DNA from: Devosia sp. XK-2
GTDB lineage: Bacteria; Pseudomonadota; Alphaproteobacteria; Rhizobiales; Devosiaceae
Assembly: GCF_037113415.1 (NCBI RefSeq)
Contig: NZ_CP146608.1
Span: 640,501-704,500 of the forward strand
DNA length: 64,000 bases
Direction of reading: 5' to 3'
A program made the position numbers and the translations under genes. Below are positions 53,724 through 62,454 of the stretch, one piece after another; position 1 is the first letter of the stretch; the number at the start of each line of letters is the position of its first letter. The notes beneath the pieces are model-generated. The model was not told the DNA's origin and ran no database searches. It saw nothing but the letters and a program-made list of their open reading frames with translations.

Positions 53724-54286
53724 ACAACACCGTCATTTATCTCATTGGCCACTATGGTGTCGGCAAGCTGACGATTGCCCGCGCCATTGCCGAGGCCACC
53801 GGCGCCCGCGTCTTTGACAACCATTTGGCGAACAACGTCATTTTTTCGCTGATCCGGGAAGATGGACGAACCAAGATACCGCAGCGCGCCTGGGACCTGA
53901 TCATGACCATCAGGCGCCAAGCCCTGATCGCCATGACAGAACTGGCTCGCCCGGATGCCAGCTTCGTTCTGACCAACGCGCTGATGGACGCTGACCCAAT
54001 GGACAGGCAGGCCTTTGCCGAGGTGCAAAGTGCGGCCGAGCAACGCCGCGCCTGTTTTGTGCCCGTGACCCTTGTGGCTTCCGATTCGGCACATGACATC
54101 CGCATCCCGTCCCCTGAGCGCGAGCAACGCCTCAAAATGACGGACGCTGCTGGTGCCAGAAATGTGCGCGAGACGCGCCAATTGCTGCGCATCGCCCATC
54201 CCCATCACCTGACCATCGACACGACCGATATTGCGCCCGAACAAGCGGCGCGAATGATCATCGAACACGCGGAGCACTCTGCATGA
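53720..54286 (+). CDS. Uncharacterised P-loop kinase-like protein in the cobalamin operon
   Basis: This is a 188-residue protein. Walker A is GHYGVGKLT (residues 10-18, consensus GxxGxGKxT), followed by IARAIAEATGARVFDNHLANNVIFSL, as in small nucleoside or metabolite kinases. An Arg-rich lid-like region is at SPEREQRLKMTDAAGARNVRETRQL. I cannot name its substrate. The ATG overlaps the cobN stop and its TGA overlaps the cobO start (both ATGA), so it is made in step with CobN and CobO. A corrinoid-pathway role is inferred from that only. Confidence 0.8.
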   Translation: MNNTVIYLIGHYGVGKLTIARAIAEATGARVFDNHLANNVIFSLIREDGRTKIPQRAWDLIMTIRRQALIAMTELARPDASFVLTNALMDADPMDRQAFAEVQSAAEQRRACFVPVTLVASDSAHDIRIPSPEREQRLKMTDAAGARNVRETRQLLRIAHPHHLTIDTTDIAPEQAARMIIEHAEHSA

Positions 54287-54924
54287 CTGACAAACCCGCC
54301 AAGAAGACCGACCTCATGACCGAGGCGGAGCGTGACGCCTATCACGCTGAAAAGATGAAGAAAAAGAAGGCGGCGCGGGACAAGATCCTCTCAACTAAGA
54401 CCGAGGAAAAGGGCCTGCTCATTGTCCATACCGGCAAGGGCAAGGGCAAGTCGACGGCCGCCTTCGGCATGGTTTTCCGTGCGCTGGGCAACGGCATGCG
54501 GGTGGGCGTGGTGCAATTCGTCAAAGGGGTCTGGAACACCGGCGAGCGCACGGTCCTCGACAAGTTCCCCGACCAGGTGACCATTAATGCTATGGGTGAG
54601 GGCTTCACCTGGGATGTCGCCGATCGGCAGCGCGACCTGGCCGCCGCCCGCAAGGCCTGGGATCAGGCCAAGGCGCTGATCGCCGATCCCGGTTACGACA
54701 TGGTCCTGCTCGACGAACTCAATATTTGCCTGCGCTACGACTACCTGCCGCTCGACGAAGTGCTCGAAACCCTGTGCAATAAGCCTGTGGACAAGCATGT
54801 CATCGTCACCGGGCGCAATGCTAAGGACGAGTTGATCGAAATCGCCGATCTCGTCACCGAAATGACCGAGATCAAGCATCATTTCCGCGCCGGCGTGAAA
54901 GCGCAAAAAGGGGTCGAATTCTAG
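54283..54924 (+). CDS. cobO: Corrinoid adenosyltransferase (CobO type)
   Basis: This 213-residue enzyme transfers the adenosyl group from ATP to Co of cob(I)yrinic acid a,c-diamide. It has a Lys-rich N-terminal extension (DAYHAEKMKKKKAARDKIL), Walker A HTGKGKGKSTAAFG, VQFVKGVWNTGERT and DMVLLDELNICLRYDYL, all typical of the CobA/CobO family. It overlaps the P-loop gene upstream. Its TAG stop shares a CTAG palindrome with the convergent secreted-protein gene. Confidence 0.96.
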   Translation: MTDKPAKKTDLMTEAERDAYHAEKMKKKKAARDKILSTKTEEKGLLIVHTGKGKGKSTAAFGMVFRALGNGMRVGVVQFVKGVWNTGERTVLDKFPDQVTINAMGEGFTWDVADRQRDLAAARKAWDQAKALIADPGYDMVLLDELNICLRYDYLPLDEVLETLCNKPVDKHVIVTGRNAKDELIEIADLVTEMTEIKHHFRAGVKAQKGVEF

Positions 54925-55391
54925 CAGCCGGTCGCCTGCAGAGAACGATTCAGCCCATCGATAATAGCGTTCATATCGGCCAGGTCGCGGATATTGTACT
55001 CGACGCGATAGGCCGCATAGCTTGCTTCATCGCAAAGCGCGATCATTCGTTGATAGAAGATACGATGGTCTCTCTGGCCGGAAAATACGGCCCATTGCGG
55101 CGTCGACGCCTGATAGGTCAGTGCCCAGTTCTCCGCGCTGGCAAAGCTCTGCCGCTGCGCAACCTCGGATTCGAAGCTTTCCAGGAGCTGTCCGCCCCAT
55201 ATGGCAAGCTCCTGCTCCGCTCTGAGGCGGTAAAATAGCTGGCCATCGCCATTGTCGCTCGCGCCCTGCCCGACGAAATCGGGCGGCACGTCGATTTCAT
55301 AGCCGAAACGCGCATTGGCGTAGTGATCCCAATACTGTGCCAGGGCGGGGAAGGTGACCAGCAATAGGGCAAAAAGGACGAGGCCGCGCAT
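54921..55391 (-). CDS. Small exported hypothetical protein
   Basis: This is a 156-residue protein with a signal peptide (MRGLVLFALLLVTFPALAQ). The mature part begins YWDHYANARFGYEIDVPPDFVGQGASDNGDGQLF, a pattern seen in periplasmic proteins of alphaproteobacteria with a single folded domain. Two Cys (LCDEAS, ATGC) could form a disulfide. No family named. The start at 55391 places the signal peptide at the N terminus; the frame further upstream is rejected. Confidence 0.72.
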   Translation of the reverse strand: MRGLVLFALLLVTFPALAQYWDHYANARFGYEIDVPPDFVGQGASDNGDGQLFYRLRAEQELAIWGGQLLESFESEVAQRQSFASAENWALTYQASTPQWAVFSGQRDHRIFYQRMIALCDEASYAAYRVEYNIRDLADMNAIIDGLNRSLQATGC

Positions 55392-55431
55392 GCGCGAATT
55401 GTGCCTGCGGCCACGCCTGTCGGCAAGGCTA

Positions 55432-56325
55432 TCAGAGAACCACAATTCCGGCATGCTTGGCCTTCTCTTCGGGCTCGACATGGATGGTGATCTGCACGTC
55501 CCTGACGGCCTCGCGCAGCTTGGCCTCTATCGTGTCGCAGATCGTATGCGCTGCATCCACGCTCATCGTTCCCGGCACCACCAGGTGAAAGTCAATGAAG
55601 GTCATCTTGCCGGCCTGCCGCGTACGGACGTCATGGGCCTCGATGGCGCCGTCAGCGTTGACCGAAATGACCTCGCGAATGACCTTCTGCGTGTCCTCGG
55701 GCACGGCCACATCCATCAACCCGCCGACGCTATCGCGGATGACGCCCCAGCCAGACCAGAGGATATTGAGCGCCACCAGGACGGCCAAAATGGCGTCGAG
55801 CCGGGCCCAACTGGTCAGGTAGACCAGCGCCAGCCCCGCCAGCACGCCGAAGGTCGAGATCACATCGGTCATCAGATGCTTGCCATCGGCGGCAATGGCT
55901 GGCGATCTAGCAATTCGGCCCTGACGCCGCAGCACCAGCGCCCAGACCAGGTTGATCGCAGTGGCCACGCCGCTGACGGCCAAGCCCTGCACCGGCGCAT
56001 CGGGCATTTCCGGCGCTATAAAGCCGTTCACCGCTTCGCGCAGAATGAGGATCGCAGCCACGATGATCATCACCCCAACCAGCACGGCGGAGAAATACTC
56101 TGCCTTGTGATAGCCATAGGGCAGGCTGGCATCGGCAGGCCGCTGGGCCAGGCGGACCGCGATCAATGCAGCCACCGCTGTCACTACATTGACGATCGAT
56201 TCAAGCGCGTCCGAATAGAGCGCGATAGAACCGGTCAGCCACCAGGCGAGAAATTTCAGGCCCAGAACGATCAGCCCGACGACAATGCTCGATGCGGCTA
56301 TGGCCAGGGTGCGGTTGGCCGCCAT
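55432..56325 (-). CDS. Cation diffusion facilitator (CDF) metal exporter
   Basis: This is a 297-residue protein with six membrane helices. The metal sites are in ALYSDALESIVNVV (helix 2) and YGYHKAEYFSAV plus later helix 5; a cytoplasmic ferredoxin-like domain follows (MTFIDFHLVVPGTMSVDAAHTICDTIEAKL). It exports divalent cations (Zn, Co, Fe or Mn) from the cytoplasm. Its place between cobalt-using and zinc-uptake genes suggests metal balance, but the specificity is unknown. ATG at 56325 with AAGGAGA upstream. Confidence 0.92.
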   Translation of the reverse strand: MAANRTLAIAASSIVVGLIVLGLKFLAWWLTGSIALYSDALESIVNVVTAVAALIAVRLAQRPADASLPYGYHKAEYFSAVLVGVMIIVAAILILREAVNGFIAPEMPDAPVQGLAVSGVATAINLVWALVLRRQGRIARSPAIAADGKHLMTDVISTFGVLAGLALVYLTSWARLDAILAVLVALNILWSGWGVIRDSVGGLMDVAVPEDTQKVIREVISVNADGAIEAHDVRTRQAGKMTFIDFHLVVPGTMSVDAAHTICDTIEAKLREAVRDVQITIHVEPEEKAKHAGIVVL

Positions 56326-56580
56326 GGTGCTCTCCTTGTGTCCCGAATGGAGGCCTTAGCGGACACCTGGCCTGCTCGCAAGCCATTGTATTTGCGAACG
56401 ATTTTCAGAAGCATTCCGATCTGCGTGGCTTTGTTGCAAGCCATTGATTGACCAAGCACTTTCCCCCTCTTACAACCGGAACCAGCGCAGCGTTCCCATG
56501 ATGGAACTGAAACAGAGCCCGGTGCGGTCGACCAATTTGCGGGGCCAAGCCCGGGGCTGCTCCGGTTTTTGAGTGAAGCT

Positions 56581-56598
56581 GCCTCGTTCGAACGAGGC
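56581..56598. promoter_or_regulatory. 18-bp perfect palindrome over the cobE ribosome binding site
   Basis: GCCTCGTTC-GAACGAGGC is a perfect palindrome ending 4 nt before the ATG chosen for cobE, so its right arm includes the likely Shine-Dalgarno GAGG. As RNA it would hide the binding site; as DNA it could be an operator. Either role is inference. Confidence 0.5.
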
Positions 56599-56602
56599 GA
56601 TC

Positions 56603-57079
56603 ATGATCGATCAAATCTCCGGTGGTCGGCCGGTTTTTTCCACTCGCGCCAATGCTGGCATCGTCGCCGGCATCGGCCTGCGTCTGAAGGCCAGCGGCGC
56701 GGACCTCCTGGACCTGCTCGACACCTGCCTTGCCGAAGCCGGTTTGGCCCGTTCCGATATCCTGGCTTTGGCGACGCTGGATCGCAAGCAGGCGTATCCG
56801 GCATTGGCCGAGGTGGCTGGCCTCCTGAATGTGCCCATCCTGCCGGTCGCGGCGGTAAACCTTCTCACCCCCGTCCCGAACCCGTCTTTGCAGGTGGCCG
56901 GTCATATCGGACATGGCTCGGTGGCCGAGGCTGCGGCCCTGCACTTTGGTCCTTTGCTGGTCGAAAAACGCCGCGGCGCCAATGTCACCTGCGCCTTGGC
57001 GCAATGCCGCTATGCCCCCGCCGCGCTCAAGGCAGAAATGGCGGCTTCGACGGTTTCCACCTCTTCTGCGGGGTCATAA
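56603..57079 (+). CDS. cobE: Cobalamin biosynthesis protein CobE (CbiG C-terminal domain)
   Basis: This 158-residue protein matches CobE/CbiG_C: STRANAGIVAGIGLRLKASGADLLDLLDTCLAEAGL, ILALATLDRKQAYPALAEVAGLLNVPILPVAAVNLLTPVPNPS, then HIGHGSVAEAAAL. CobE is required in the aerobic cobalamin path, but its reaction is still unclear. I chose the ATG at 56603 over a GTG at 56573. Its last 70 nt overlap the end of the convergent cobK, an unusually long overlap for this window. Confidence 0.88.
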   Translation: MIDQISGGRPVFSTRANAGIVAGIGLRLKASGADLLDLLDTCLAEAGLARSDILALATLDRKQAYPALAEVAGLLNVPILPVAAVNLLTPVPNPSLQVAGHIGHGSVAEAAALHFGPLLVEKRRGANVTCALAQCRYAPAALKAEMAASTVSTSSAGS

Positions 57080-57741
57080 ATGGGACGTGCGACCATCAAA
57101 ACGACCACCCCCAATTGTTGCGCCGCTTCCAGCTTCGCCGCCGTCTGCCCGCCGCCGGAATTCTTGCTGACCAGATGGGTGATGCCATGACGTTGCATGA
57201 GCGTCAGTTCCCCGGCCAGATTGTAGGGCGGACGGTCGAGGACCAGTTGCGCATTTTTCGGCATCGCCACATTGGGCGGTTCGATGAGGCGCACAAAGAA
57301 CTGGCAATCCTGCCGCTCGAGAAAGGTTGCGAGCCCGCTATGTCCGGTGGTCAGCAGGACATTGGCGTGGCGGGGCAGGGCATCTGCGGCCTCTTTAGCC
57401 GAGCGGACGACCGTCCAATGCTGGCCCGGCAGCGGTGCCCAGGCCGGCCGCAGCAACCGCACCAGCCTGATACCCGTCGCCGCTGCGGCGGCCACGGCAT
57501 TGCCGGATATTTGGCTGGCATAGGGATGGGTAGCATCCACCAGACACTCGATATTGGCAGCGCGGAGAAAAGCGCAGAGCCCCTGAACGCCACCAAAATG
57601 GCCCATGCGCAACCGGCCCGCGGGCAATATCGGATCCTGCGTGCGGCCGGCAAGCGAGGTGATGACGTCGTGGCCCAGGCTGGTCAGGCGGTCAGCCAGT
57701 TGCCGCGCCTCGCTCGTACCACCCAGGATAAGGATTTTCAT
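57010..57741 (-). CDS. cobK: Precorrin-6A reductase
   Basis: This is a 243-residue NADPH-dependent reductase of the corrin ring. It starts KILILGGTSEARQLADRLTSLGHDVITSLAGR (Rossmann-like) and contains VDATHPYASQISGNA, LLTTGHSGLATF and LVSKNSGGGQTAAKLEAAQQLGVVVLMVARP, all CobK/CbiJ signatures. The start is the ATG at 57741. It is transcribed opposite to cobE and divergent from cobA, with its end overlapping cobE. Confidence 0.95.
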   Translation of the reverse strand: MKILILGGTSEARQLADRLTSLGHDVITSLAGRTQDPILPAGRLRMGHFGGVQGLCAFLRAANIECLVDATHPYASQISGNAVAAAAATGIRLVRLLRPAWAPLPGQHWTVVRSAKEAADALPRHANVLLTTGHSGLATFLERQDCQFFVRLIEPPNVAMPKNAQLVLDRPPYNLAGELTLMQRHGITHLVSKNSGGGQTAAKLEAAQQLGVVVLMVARPIYDPAEEVETVEAAISALSAAGA

Positions 57742-57811
57742 TCTACGCGACCCATTGCTTGGTCCCAATTTGCCCGTGGCGCCTGCTACGCTCAAGTGCG
57801 GGAGCGCAGAT

Positions 57812-58624
57812 ATGGCTGAAGCACTCTTCGCCCGTCTGGACAAAGCCGATTTTCCGCCTTTCGAACCCGGTAGCGTCTGGCTGGTCGGCGCTGGCCCGGG
57901 TGGCCCCGGTCTGTTGACGCTTCTGGCTCTTCACGCGCTGGCCCAGGCCGATGTCATCATACATGATGCACTGGTCTCGACTGACATTCTGACATTGGCG
58001 CCGGATCGCGTTGAGCGTATCCATGCCGGCAAGCGCGGCGGCAAGCCTTCGCCCAAACAGGCTGACATCACCATACGTCTGATCGAACTTGCCAGGGCGG
58101 GCAAGCGGGTCTTGCGCCTCAAGGGCGGCGACCCCTTCATGTTTGGACGCGGGGGTGAGGAGGCCGGGGCCTTAGCCGAGGCGCATATTCCCTTTCGTAT
58201 TGTCCCAGGCATTTCAGCGGGCTTGGGCGGCCTTGCCTATGCCGGCCTTCCGGTCACGCACCGCGAAACCAATCACGCCGTCATTTTTGTAACTGGCCAC
58301 GACGAAACCGGCGCCGTTCCCGGCACCGTCAACTGGCCGGCCGTGGCCCAGGCTGCCCCGGTCATTGTCCTCTATATGGCGGTCAGGCACCTTCCAACCA
58401 TTGCGGCGCAATTGCTTGCCGCCGGGCGCAGGGCCGATGAGGCTGTGACCATTGTTTCCAATCTCGCGCATCCAGACCAGTCGGTTCTTGAAACGAGTTT
58501 GGGCGAAGCCGGCGCACTCGTCGATGTGCCCACTCCGGCCATCATCGTTATAGGCCCGGTTGCCCGCTATCGCGGTGCATTACACTGGTATGTCGCTGAG
58601 GTGCGCAGACATGTCTTTGGCTAA
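57812..58624 (+). CDS. cobA: Uroporphyrinogen-III C-methyltransferase
   Basis: This 270-residue SAM-dependent enzyme makes precorrin-2, the branch point to cobalamin. Motifs: SVWLVGAGPGGPGLLTLLALHAL, VLRLKGGDPFMFGRGGEEAGAL, and IVPGISAGLGGLAYAGLPVTHRETNHAVIFVTGH. It has a single methyltransferase domain, so it is CobA type, not a CysG fusion. I chose the ATG at 57812, with GGGAG upstream; the frame before it runs antisense to cobK. cobB overlaps its end. Confidence 0.95.
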   Translation: MAEALFARLDKADFPPFEPGSVWLVGAGPGGPGLLTLLALHALAQADVIIHDALVSTDILTLAPDRVERIHAGKRGGKPSPKQADITIRLIELARAGKRVLRLKGGDPFMFGRGGEEAGALAEAHIPFRIVPGISAGLGGLAYAGLPVTHRETNHAVIFVTGHDETGAVPGTVNWPAVAQAAPVIVLYMAVRHLPTIAAQLLAAGRRADEAVTIVSNLAHPDQSVLETSLGEAGALVDVPTPAIIVIGPVARYRGALHWYVAEVRRHVFG

Positions 58625-59906
58625 AGGCGTTATCATTTCCGCACCCCGCTCGGGCTCCGGCAAGACGGTTCTGACCCTTGGGCTGCTGGCGGCGCTGCGC
58701 CGTCGCGGGCTGCTGGTGGCGCCAGCCAAGTCGGGCCCTGACTATATCGATCCGCACTTTTCGGGCCTCGCCGCTGGGCGCGAGGCCATTAATCTCGACC
58801 CCTGGGCCATGTCTCACCCCCAGTTGCGGGCTCTCGCCGCCCAGCAGGCGACCGGCGCCGATCTGCTGGTGGTCGAAGGTGCCATGGGCCTGTTCGATGC
58901 CGCTGCGGACGGAAATGGGTCCACCGGCGATCTGGCCGAAATACTTGGACTGCCGGTTGTTTTTGTCGTCGATGCCGATCGGCACAGTCAATCGGTCGCG
59001 CCGCTGGTTTCGGGTTTTGCTCATTGGCGGCAGGGTGTTCGCCTTGCGGGCGTCATACTCAATCGCGTCGCCAGCGCCCGGCACGAGCGTATGCTGGTTT
59101 CTGCATTGAAGGGGACCGGCCTGCCCTGTCTCGGCGCCATCCCCCGGCGGCCGGAACTGGCCATGCCGGAACGGCATTTGGGTTTGGTTCTGCCGGCGGA
59201 AATAGATCACTTCTCCGCCTTTCTTGGCCACGCCGCCCAGGTGGTCAGCGACTTTGTCGATCTCGACGCCATTCTGTCCCTCTCGACGTCCTTGTCGGAT
59301 GAGGGAATGCCACCTGCGGCTTTGCCGCCCCTGGGGCAACACATGGCCATTGCACGCGACAAGGCCTTTGCCTTTCTCTATCCGCACCTGCTCGATGGTT
59401 GGCGCGCCGGGGGTGCCGAACTGAGCTTTTTCTCGCCCCTCTCCGATGAGGGCCCACCCGATGCGGCGGACGCCATCTTCCTGCCCGGCGGCTATCCGGA
59501 ACTGCATGGTGGCGCCCTCAGTGCGGCCGGCCGGTTTCATGCGGGTCTGCATAGGGCCAAAGATCGGGGGGCGCTGATTTATGGCGAATGCGGTGGCTTC
59601 ATGGTTATGGGAGAGGCGCTGGTCGACAAGGACGGGACCACACACACCATGAGCGGCCTTTTGCCGGTCACCACGCGTATCGACCGGCCCAAGCGCATAT
59701 TGGGGTATCGCCGGTTGTTGCACGACAGCGCCTTGCCTTGGCCCGCCGGGCTCAATGGCCATGAGTTCCACTACTCCTCCGCCAAACAGACCGGCTTGCC
59801 GCCGCTTTTCGAAGCGCTCGATGCCGAAGGCATCCGGCAGCCGTCTATGGGGGCGGTTGCGGGCCGGGTCATGGGGTCTTACGCCCACGTCATCTCACGT
59901 GCATAA
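58611..59906 (+). CDS. cobB: Hydrogenobyrinic/cobyrinic acid a,c-diamide synthase
   Basis: This 431-residue glutamine-dependent ATPase amidates the a and c side chains. The N-terminal P-loop is ISAPRSGSGKTVLTLGLLAAL; PAKSGPDYIDPHF and VEGAMGLFD follow; the C-terminal glutamine amidotransferase domain has LPGGYPELH and the nucleophile in YGECGGFMVMG. The ATG at 58611 overlaps the cobA stop by 14 nt. Its TAA stop... region is followed by a duplicated cobQ start and a repeat. Confidence 0.95.
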   Translation: MSLAKGVIISAPRSGSGKTVLTLGLLAALRRRGLLVAPAKSGPDYIDPHFSGLAAGREAINLDPWAMSHPQLRALAAQQATGADLLVVEGAMGLFDAAADGNGSTGDLAEILGLPVVFVVDADRHSQSVAPLVSGFAHWRQGVRLAGVILNRVASARHERMLVSALKGTGLPCLGAIPRRPELAMPERHLGLVLPAEIDHFSAFLGHAAQVVSDFVDLDAILSLSTSLSDEGMPPAALPPLGQHMAIARDKAFAFLYPHLLDGWRAGGAELSFFSPLSDEGPPDAADAIFLPGGYPELHGGALSAAGRFHAGLHRAKDRGALIYGECGGFMVMGEALVDKDGTTHTMSGLLPVTTRIDRPKRILGYRRLLHDSALPWPAGLNGHEFHYSSAKQTGLPPLFEALDAEGIRQPSMGAVAGRVMGSYAHVISRA

Positions 59907-59913
59907 GACTACC

Positions 59914-60003
59914 ATGACCAGAGCCTTGATGTTCATGGGCTCCGCGCCGTCCCGAAGGGCCAATCGGGCCGGTGGCGCGATTGGAGGCAAGGAGGCCATT
60001 TGA
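59914..60003 (+). pseudogene. Aborted duplicate of the cobQ 5' end
   Basis: The ATG at 59914 opens MTRALMFMGS, nearly the same as the true cobQ start [12 protein letters not shown] at 60031. After 10 codons the frame runs into a two-hairpin repeat element and stops at 60001-60003. At DNA level about 27 nt are duplicated with few differences on both sides of the element. This short frame can be translated only as a 29-residue peptide. Confidence 0.75.
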
Positions 60004-60023
60004 GCTATGCTCAAATGGCGGGG
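59938..60023. repeat. Two-hairpin variable-stem element, copy 4, between duplicated cobQ starts
   Basis: GGCTCCGCGCCGTCCCGAAGGG precedes hairpin 1 CCAATCGGGCC (59960-59970), GGT, GGCGCGATTGG (59974-59984), one mismatch. The linker AGGCAAGGAGGCCA leads into hairpin 2 GCCATTTGAGC (59995-60005), TAT, GCTCAAATGGC (60009-60019), perfect 11 bp. The flanks match the copies in cobN and at 41790, but both stems have different sequences. Confidence 0.85.
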
Positions 60024-60030
60024 TGTTAAT

Positions 60031-61488
60031 ATGACCAAAGCCTTGATGTTCATGGGTACCGGCTCCGATGTAGGCAAGTCACTGATTGTGGCCGGTCTTT
60101 GCCGGGCCCTGGCCAATCGGGGCCTCAGGGTCGCGCCGTTCAAGCCGCAGAACATGAGCAACAATGCCGCCGTCACCAGCGATGGCGGCGAAATCGGCCG
60201 CGCCCAGGCGCTGCAGGCCCGGGCAGCGCGACGCGATCCCGTTACGGCGATGAACCCGGTCCTGCTCAAGCCTGAGGGGGAGACCGGTTCCCAGGTGGTC
60301 GTGCGCGGCCGGCGGCGCGTTAGCCTCAGCGCGCGGCAATATTGGGCGGACCGCGCCCAGCTCATGCCTGAAGTCTTGGCCGCATTTTCGGAGCTGGCCG
60401 CGCAAGTGGACTATATCCTGGTCGAAGGGGCCGGTAGCGCGTCCGAGGTCAATCTGCGCGAGGGCGATATTGCCAATTTCGGCTTTGCCCAGGCGGCCCA
60501 TGTGCCGGTCGTTTTGATTGGCGATATCCACCGCGGCGGTGTCATCGCCGCCCTGGTGGGGACGCTGGAGGTGATCGACCCGGCGGATGCAAACCTGGTC
60601 CGGGCCAGCCTGATCAACCGCTTCTTTGGCGATCCGGCCCTGTTCGAGGCGGGAAAGTCGTTTCTGGCCGAACGCATGGCGCGGCCCTGCTTTGGCCCGG
60701 TGCCTCATTTTGCCGATGCCGCGAAATTGCCGGCAGAGGATGCGCTGGCGCTCGATGCCTATTCCGGCGGCTCCGGCCGTTTCCACGTCGCCGTGCCGCG
60801 GCTGCCGCGCATTGCCAATTTCGACGATCTCGATCCATTGCGTGCCGAAGCGGGCATCACGCTGACCCTGGTACAACCGGGTCGGCCTATTCCGCGCGAT
60901 GCCGATCTTGTTCTTTTGCCGGGCTCCAAGGCCACGCGCGCCGATCTGGCCGCCCTGCGCGCCAATGGCTGGGACATCGACATTCTCGCGCACCACCGCT
61001 CGGGCGGGCAGGTCATGGGCATTTGCGGCGGCTATCAAATGCTGGGCAGAACCATAGCCGACCCTGAAGGGATCGAGGGCGCCCCTGGCACGAGCGAGGG
61101 TCTTGGCCTGCTCGCTGTCGACACGGTCCTGGCGCCGGCCAAGCAATTGCGGATCGAGCAGGCCGTGCATCTGCTCACCAATGAGCCGCTGACCGGTTAC
61201 CATATGCATATGGGGGTAACCTCGGGTCCGGATACGCAAAGACCGTTTGCCCAGATCGGCGGCACACCCGAGGGTGCTGTGAGCCCCGATGGCCGCGTCA
61301 TGGGCACCTATCTCCACGGGCTTTTTGCCGCCGACAGCTTCCGTCGCGCCTTTCTGGGGGCCCATGCCAACGCCGACCTGGCCTTCGAGGCGGGCGTGGA
61401 AATGGCGCTGGATGGTCTTGCGAACCATCTCGAAACCCATATCGATATTGACCAGTTGCTGGCGCTTGCCGCGCCGATAGAGATCTAG
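60031..61488 (+). CDS. cobQ: Cobyric acid synthase
   Basis: This 485-residue enzyme amidates the b, d, e and g side chains of adenosylcobyrinic acid diamide. It has P-loop [72 protein letters not shown], and the amidotransferase part [24 protein letters not shown] (nucleophile Cys). The frame begins at 60007 inside a repeat; the natural start is ATG 60031, although no strong Shine-Dalgarno sequence remains before it (GGGGTGTTAAT). Confidence 0.95.
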   Translation: MTKALMFMGTGSDVGKSLIVAGLCRALANRGLRVAPFKPQNMSNNAAVTSDGGEIGRAQALQARAARRDPVTAMNPVLLKPEGETGSQVVVRGRRRVSLSARQYWADRAQLMPEVLAAFSELAAQVDYILVEGAGSASEVNLREGDIANFGFAQAAHVPVVLIGDIHRGGVIAALVGTLEVIDPADANLVRASLINRFFGDPALFEAGKSFLAERMARPCFGPVPHFADAAKLPAEDALALDAYSGGSGRFHVAVPRLPRIANFDDLDPLRAEAGITLTLVQPGRPIPRDADLVLLPGSKATRADLAALRANGWDIDILAHHRSGGQVMGICGGYQMLGRTIADPEGIEGAPGTSEGLGLLAVDTVLAPAKQLRIEQAVHLLTNEPLTGYHMHMGVTSGPDTQRPFAQIGGTPEGAVSPDGRVMGTYLHGLFAADSFRRAFLGAHANADLAFEAGVEMALDGLANHLETHIDIDQLLALAAPIEI

Positions 61489-61491
61489 CCC

Positions 61492-62454
61492 ATGGACCCT
61501 CTGATATCGCCTTTGGCGCTCGCTATTGAACGGCAGTTTGGCTATCCGCAGAAGCTTGCCAATACCATTGGCCACCCAGTCATGTGGTTCGGCACCCTGA
61601 TCGATTTCTGCGAGAAGCGCCTCAATACCACCAGCCGCACACCTTCCCAGCGCAAGCTTGCAGGCGTTGTAGCTCTGGGCTTGTTGCTCCTGTCCGTCCT
61701 GATCGTCACTGTCGGCATCCGCACCATTCTGTCTTGGATTCCGCTGGGCTGGGTGGTCGAAATGCTTTTGGCCACCACATTTCTGGCACAGAAGGAACTG
61801 GGACGAGCTGTCGAGGCGGTCTCGGAGGCCCTGCGCACATCCCTCGCTGCCGGACGCGAAGCCGTCAGCCACGTTGTCGGGCGCGATCCGCAAACCCTTG
61901 ACGAGGCGGGTGTCGCCCGGGCCGCGGTCGAAACACTGGCCGAAAGCACATCGGACGGTGTCGTTGCGCCCTGGCTGTTCCTGCTGCTCTTCGGCCTGCC
62001 GGGCATTGCCGTTTACAAGGCCGTCAACACAGCCGATTCCATGATCGGCCATCTCGATGACCGTTACCGCGATTATGGCTGGGCCGCCGCAAGGCTCGAC
62101 GACGTGTTCAATTGGATACCGGCGCGGTTGACCGCCATGCTTATCACGCTGGCCTGCTTTTTCACCCCTGGTGCCAGTCCGGGCAAGGCCTGGGCGACGG
62201 CCCGGCGGGACGCTGCAAAGCACGATTCTCCAAATGCCGGCTGGCCCGAGGCGGCCTTTGCCGGTGCGCTGAATTTTCAACTTGGCGGACCGCGCTATTA
62301 TGAGGGCGAACTGGTGGACCTGCCGGTCTTCGGAACCGGCAAGGCGGCGCTGGGCGCCAGCGATATCATGCTGGCGCTGCTGCTCTATCGCCGCACCCTC
62401 GATGTGCTGCTCGGTTTCGGCAGTATCATTGCCCTGATGCTGCTTGTCAGCTGA
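61492..62454 (+). CDS. cobD: Adenosylcobinamide-phosphate synthase
   Basis: This 320-residue inner-membrane protein attaches the aminopropanol(-phosphate) side chain to cobyric acid (CobD; CbiB in enterics). It has several helices, with GHPVMWFGTLIDFCEKRLN, ARAAVETLAESTSDGVVAPWLF, YKAVNTADSMIGHLDDRYRDYGWAAARLDDVFNWIPARLTAML and GWPEAAFAGALNFQLGGPRYYEG, all family signatures. ATG at 61492 is 3 nt after cobQ. Its 3' end overlaps the convergent cobP by 8 nt. Confidence 0.95.
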   Translation: MDPLISPLALAIERQFGYPQKLANTIGHPVMWFGTLIDFCEKRLNTTSRTPSQRKLAGVVALGLLLLSVLIVTVGIRTILSWIPLGWVVEMLLATTFLAQKELGRAVEAVSEALRTSLAAGREAVSHVVGRDPQTLDEAGVARAAVETLAESTSDGVVAPWLFLLLFGLPGIAVYKAVNTADSMIGHLDDRYRDYGWAAARLDDVFNWIPARLTAMLITLACFFTPGASPGKAWATARRDAAKHDSPNAGWPEAAFAGALNFQLGGPRYYEGELVDLPVFGTGKAALGASDIMLALLLYRRTLDVLLGFGSIIALMLLVS

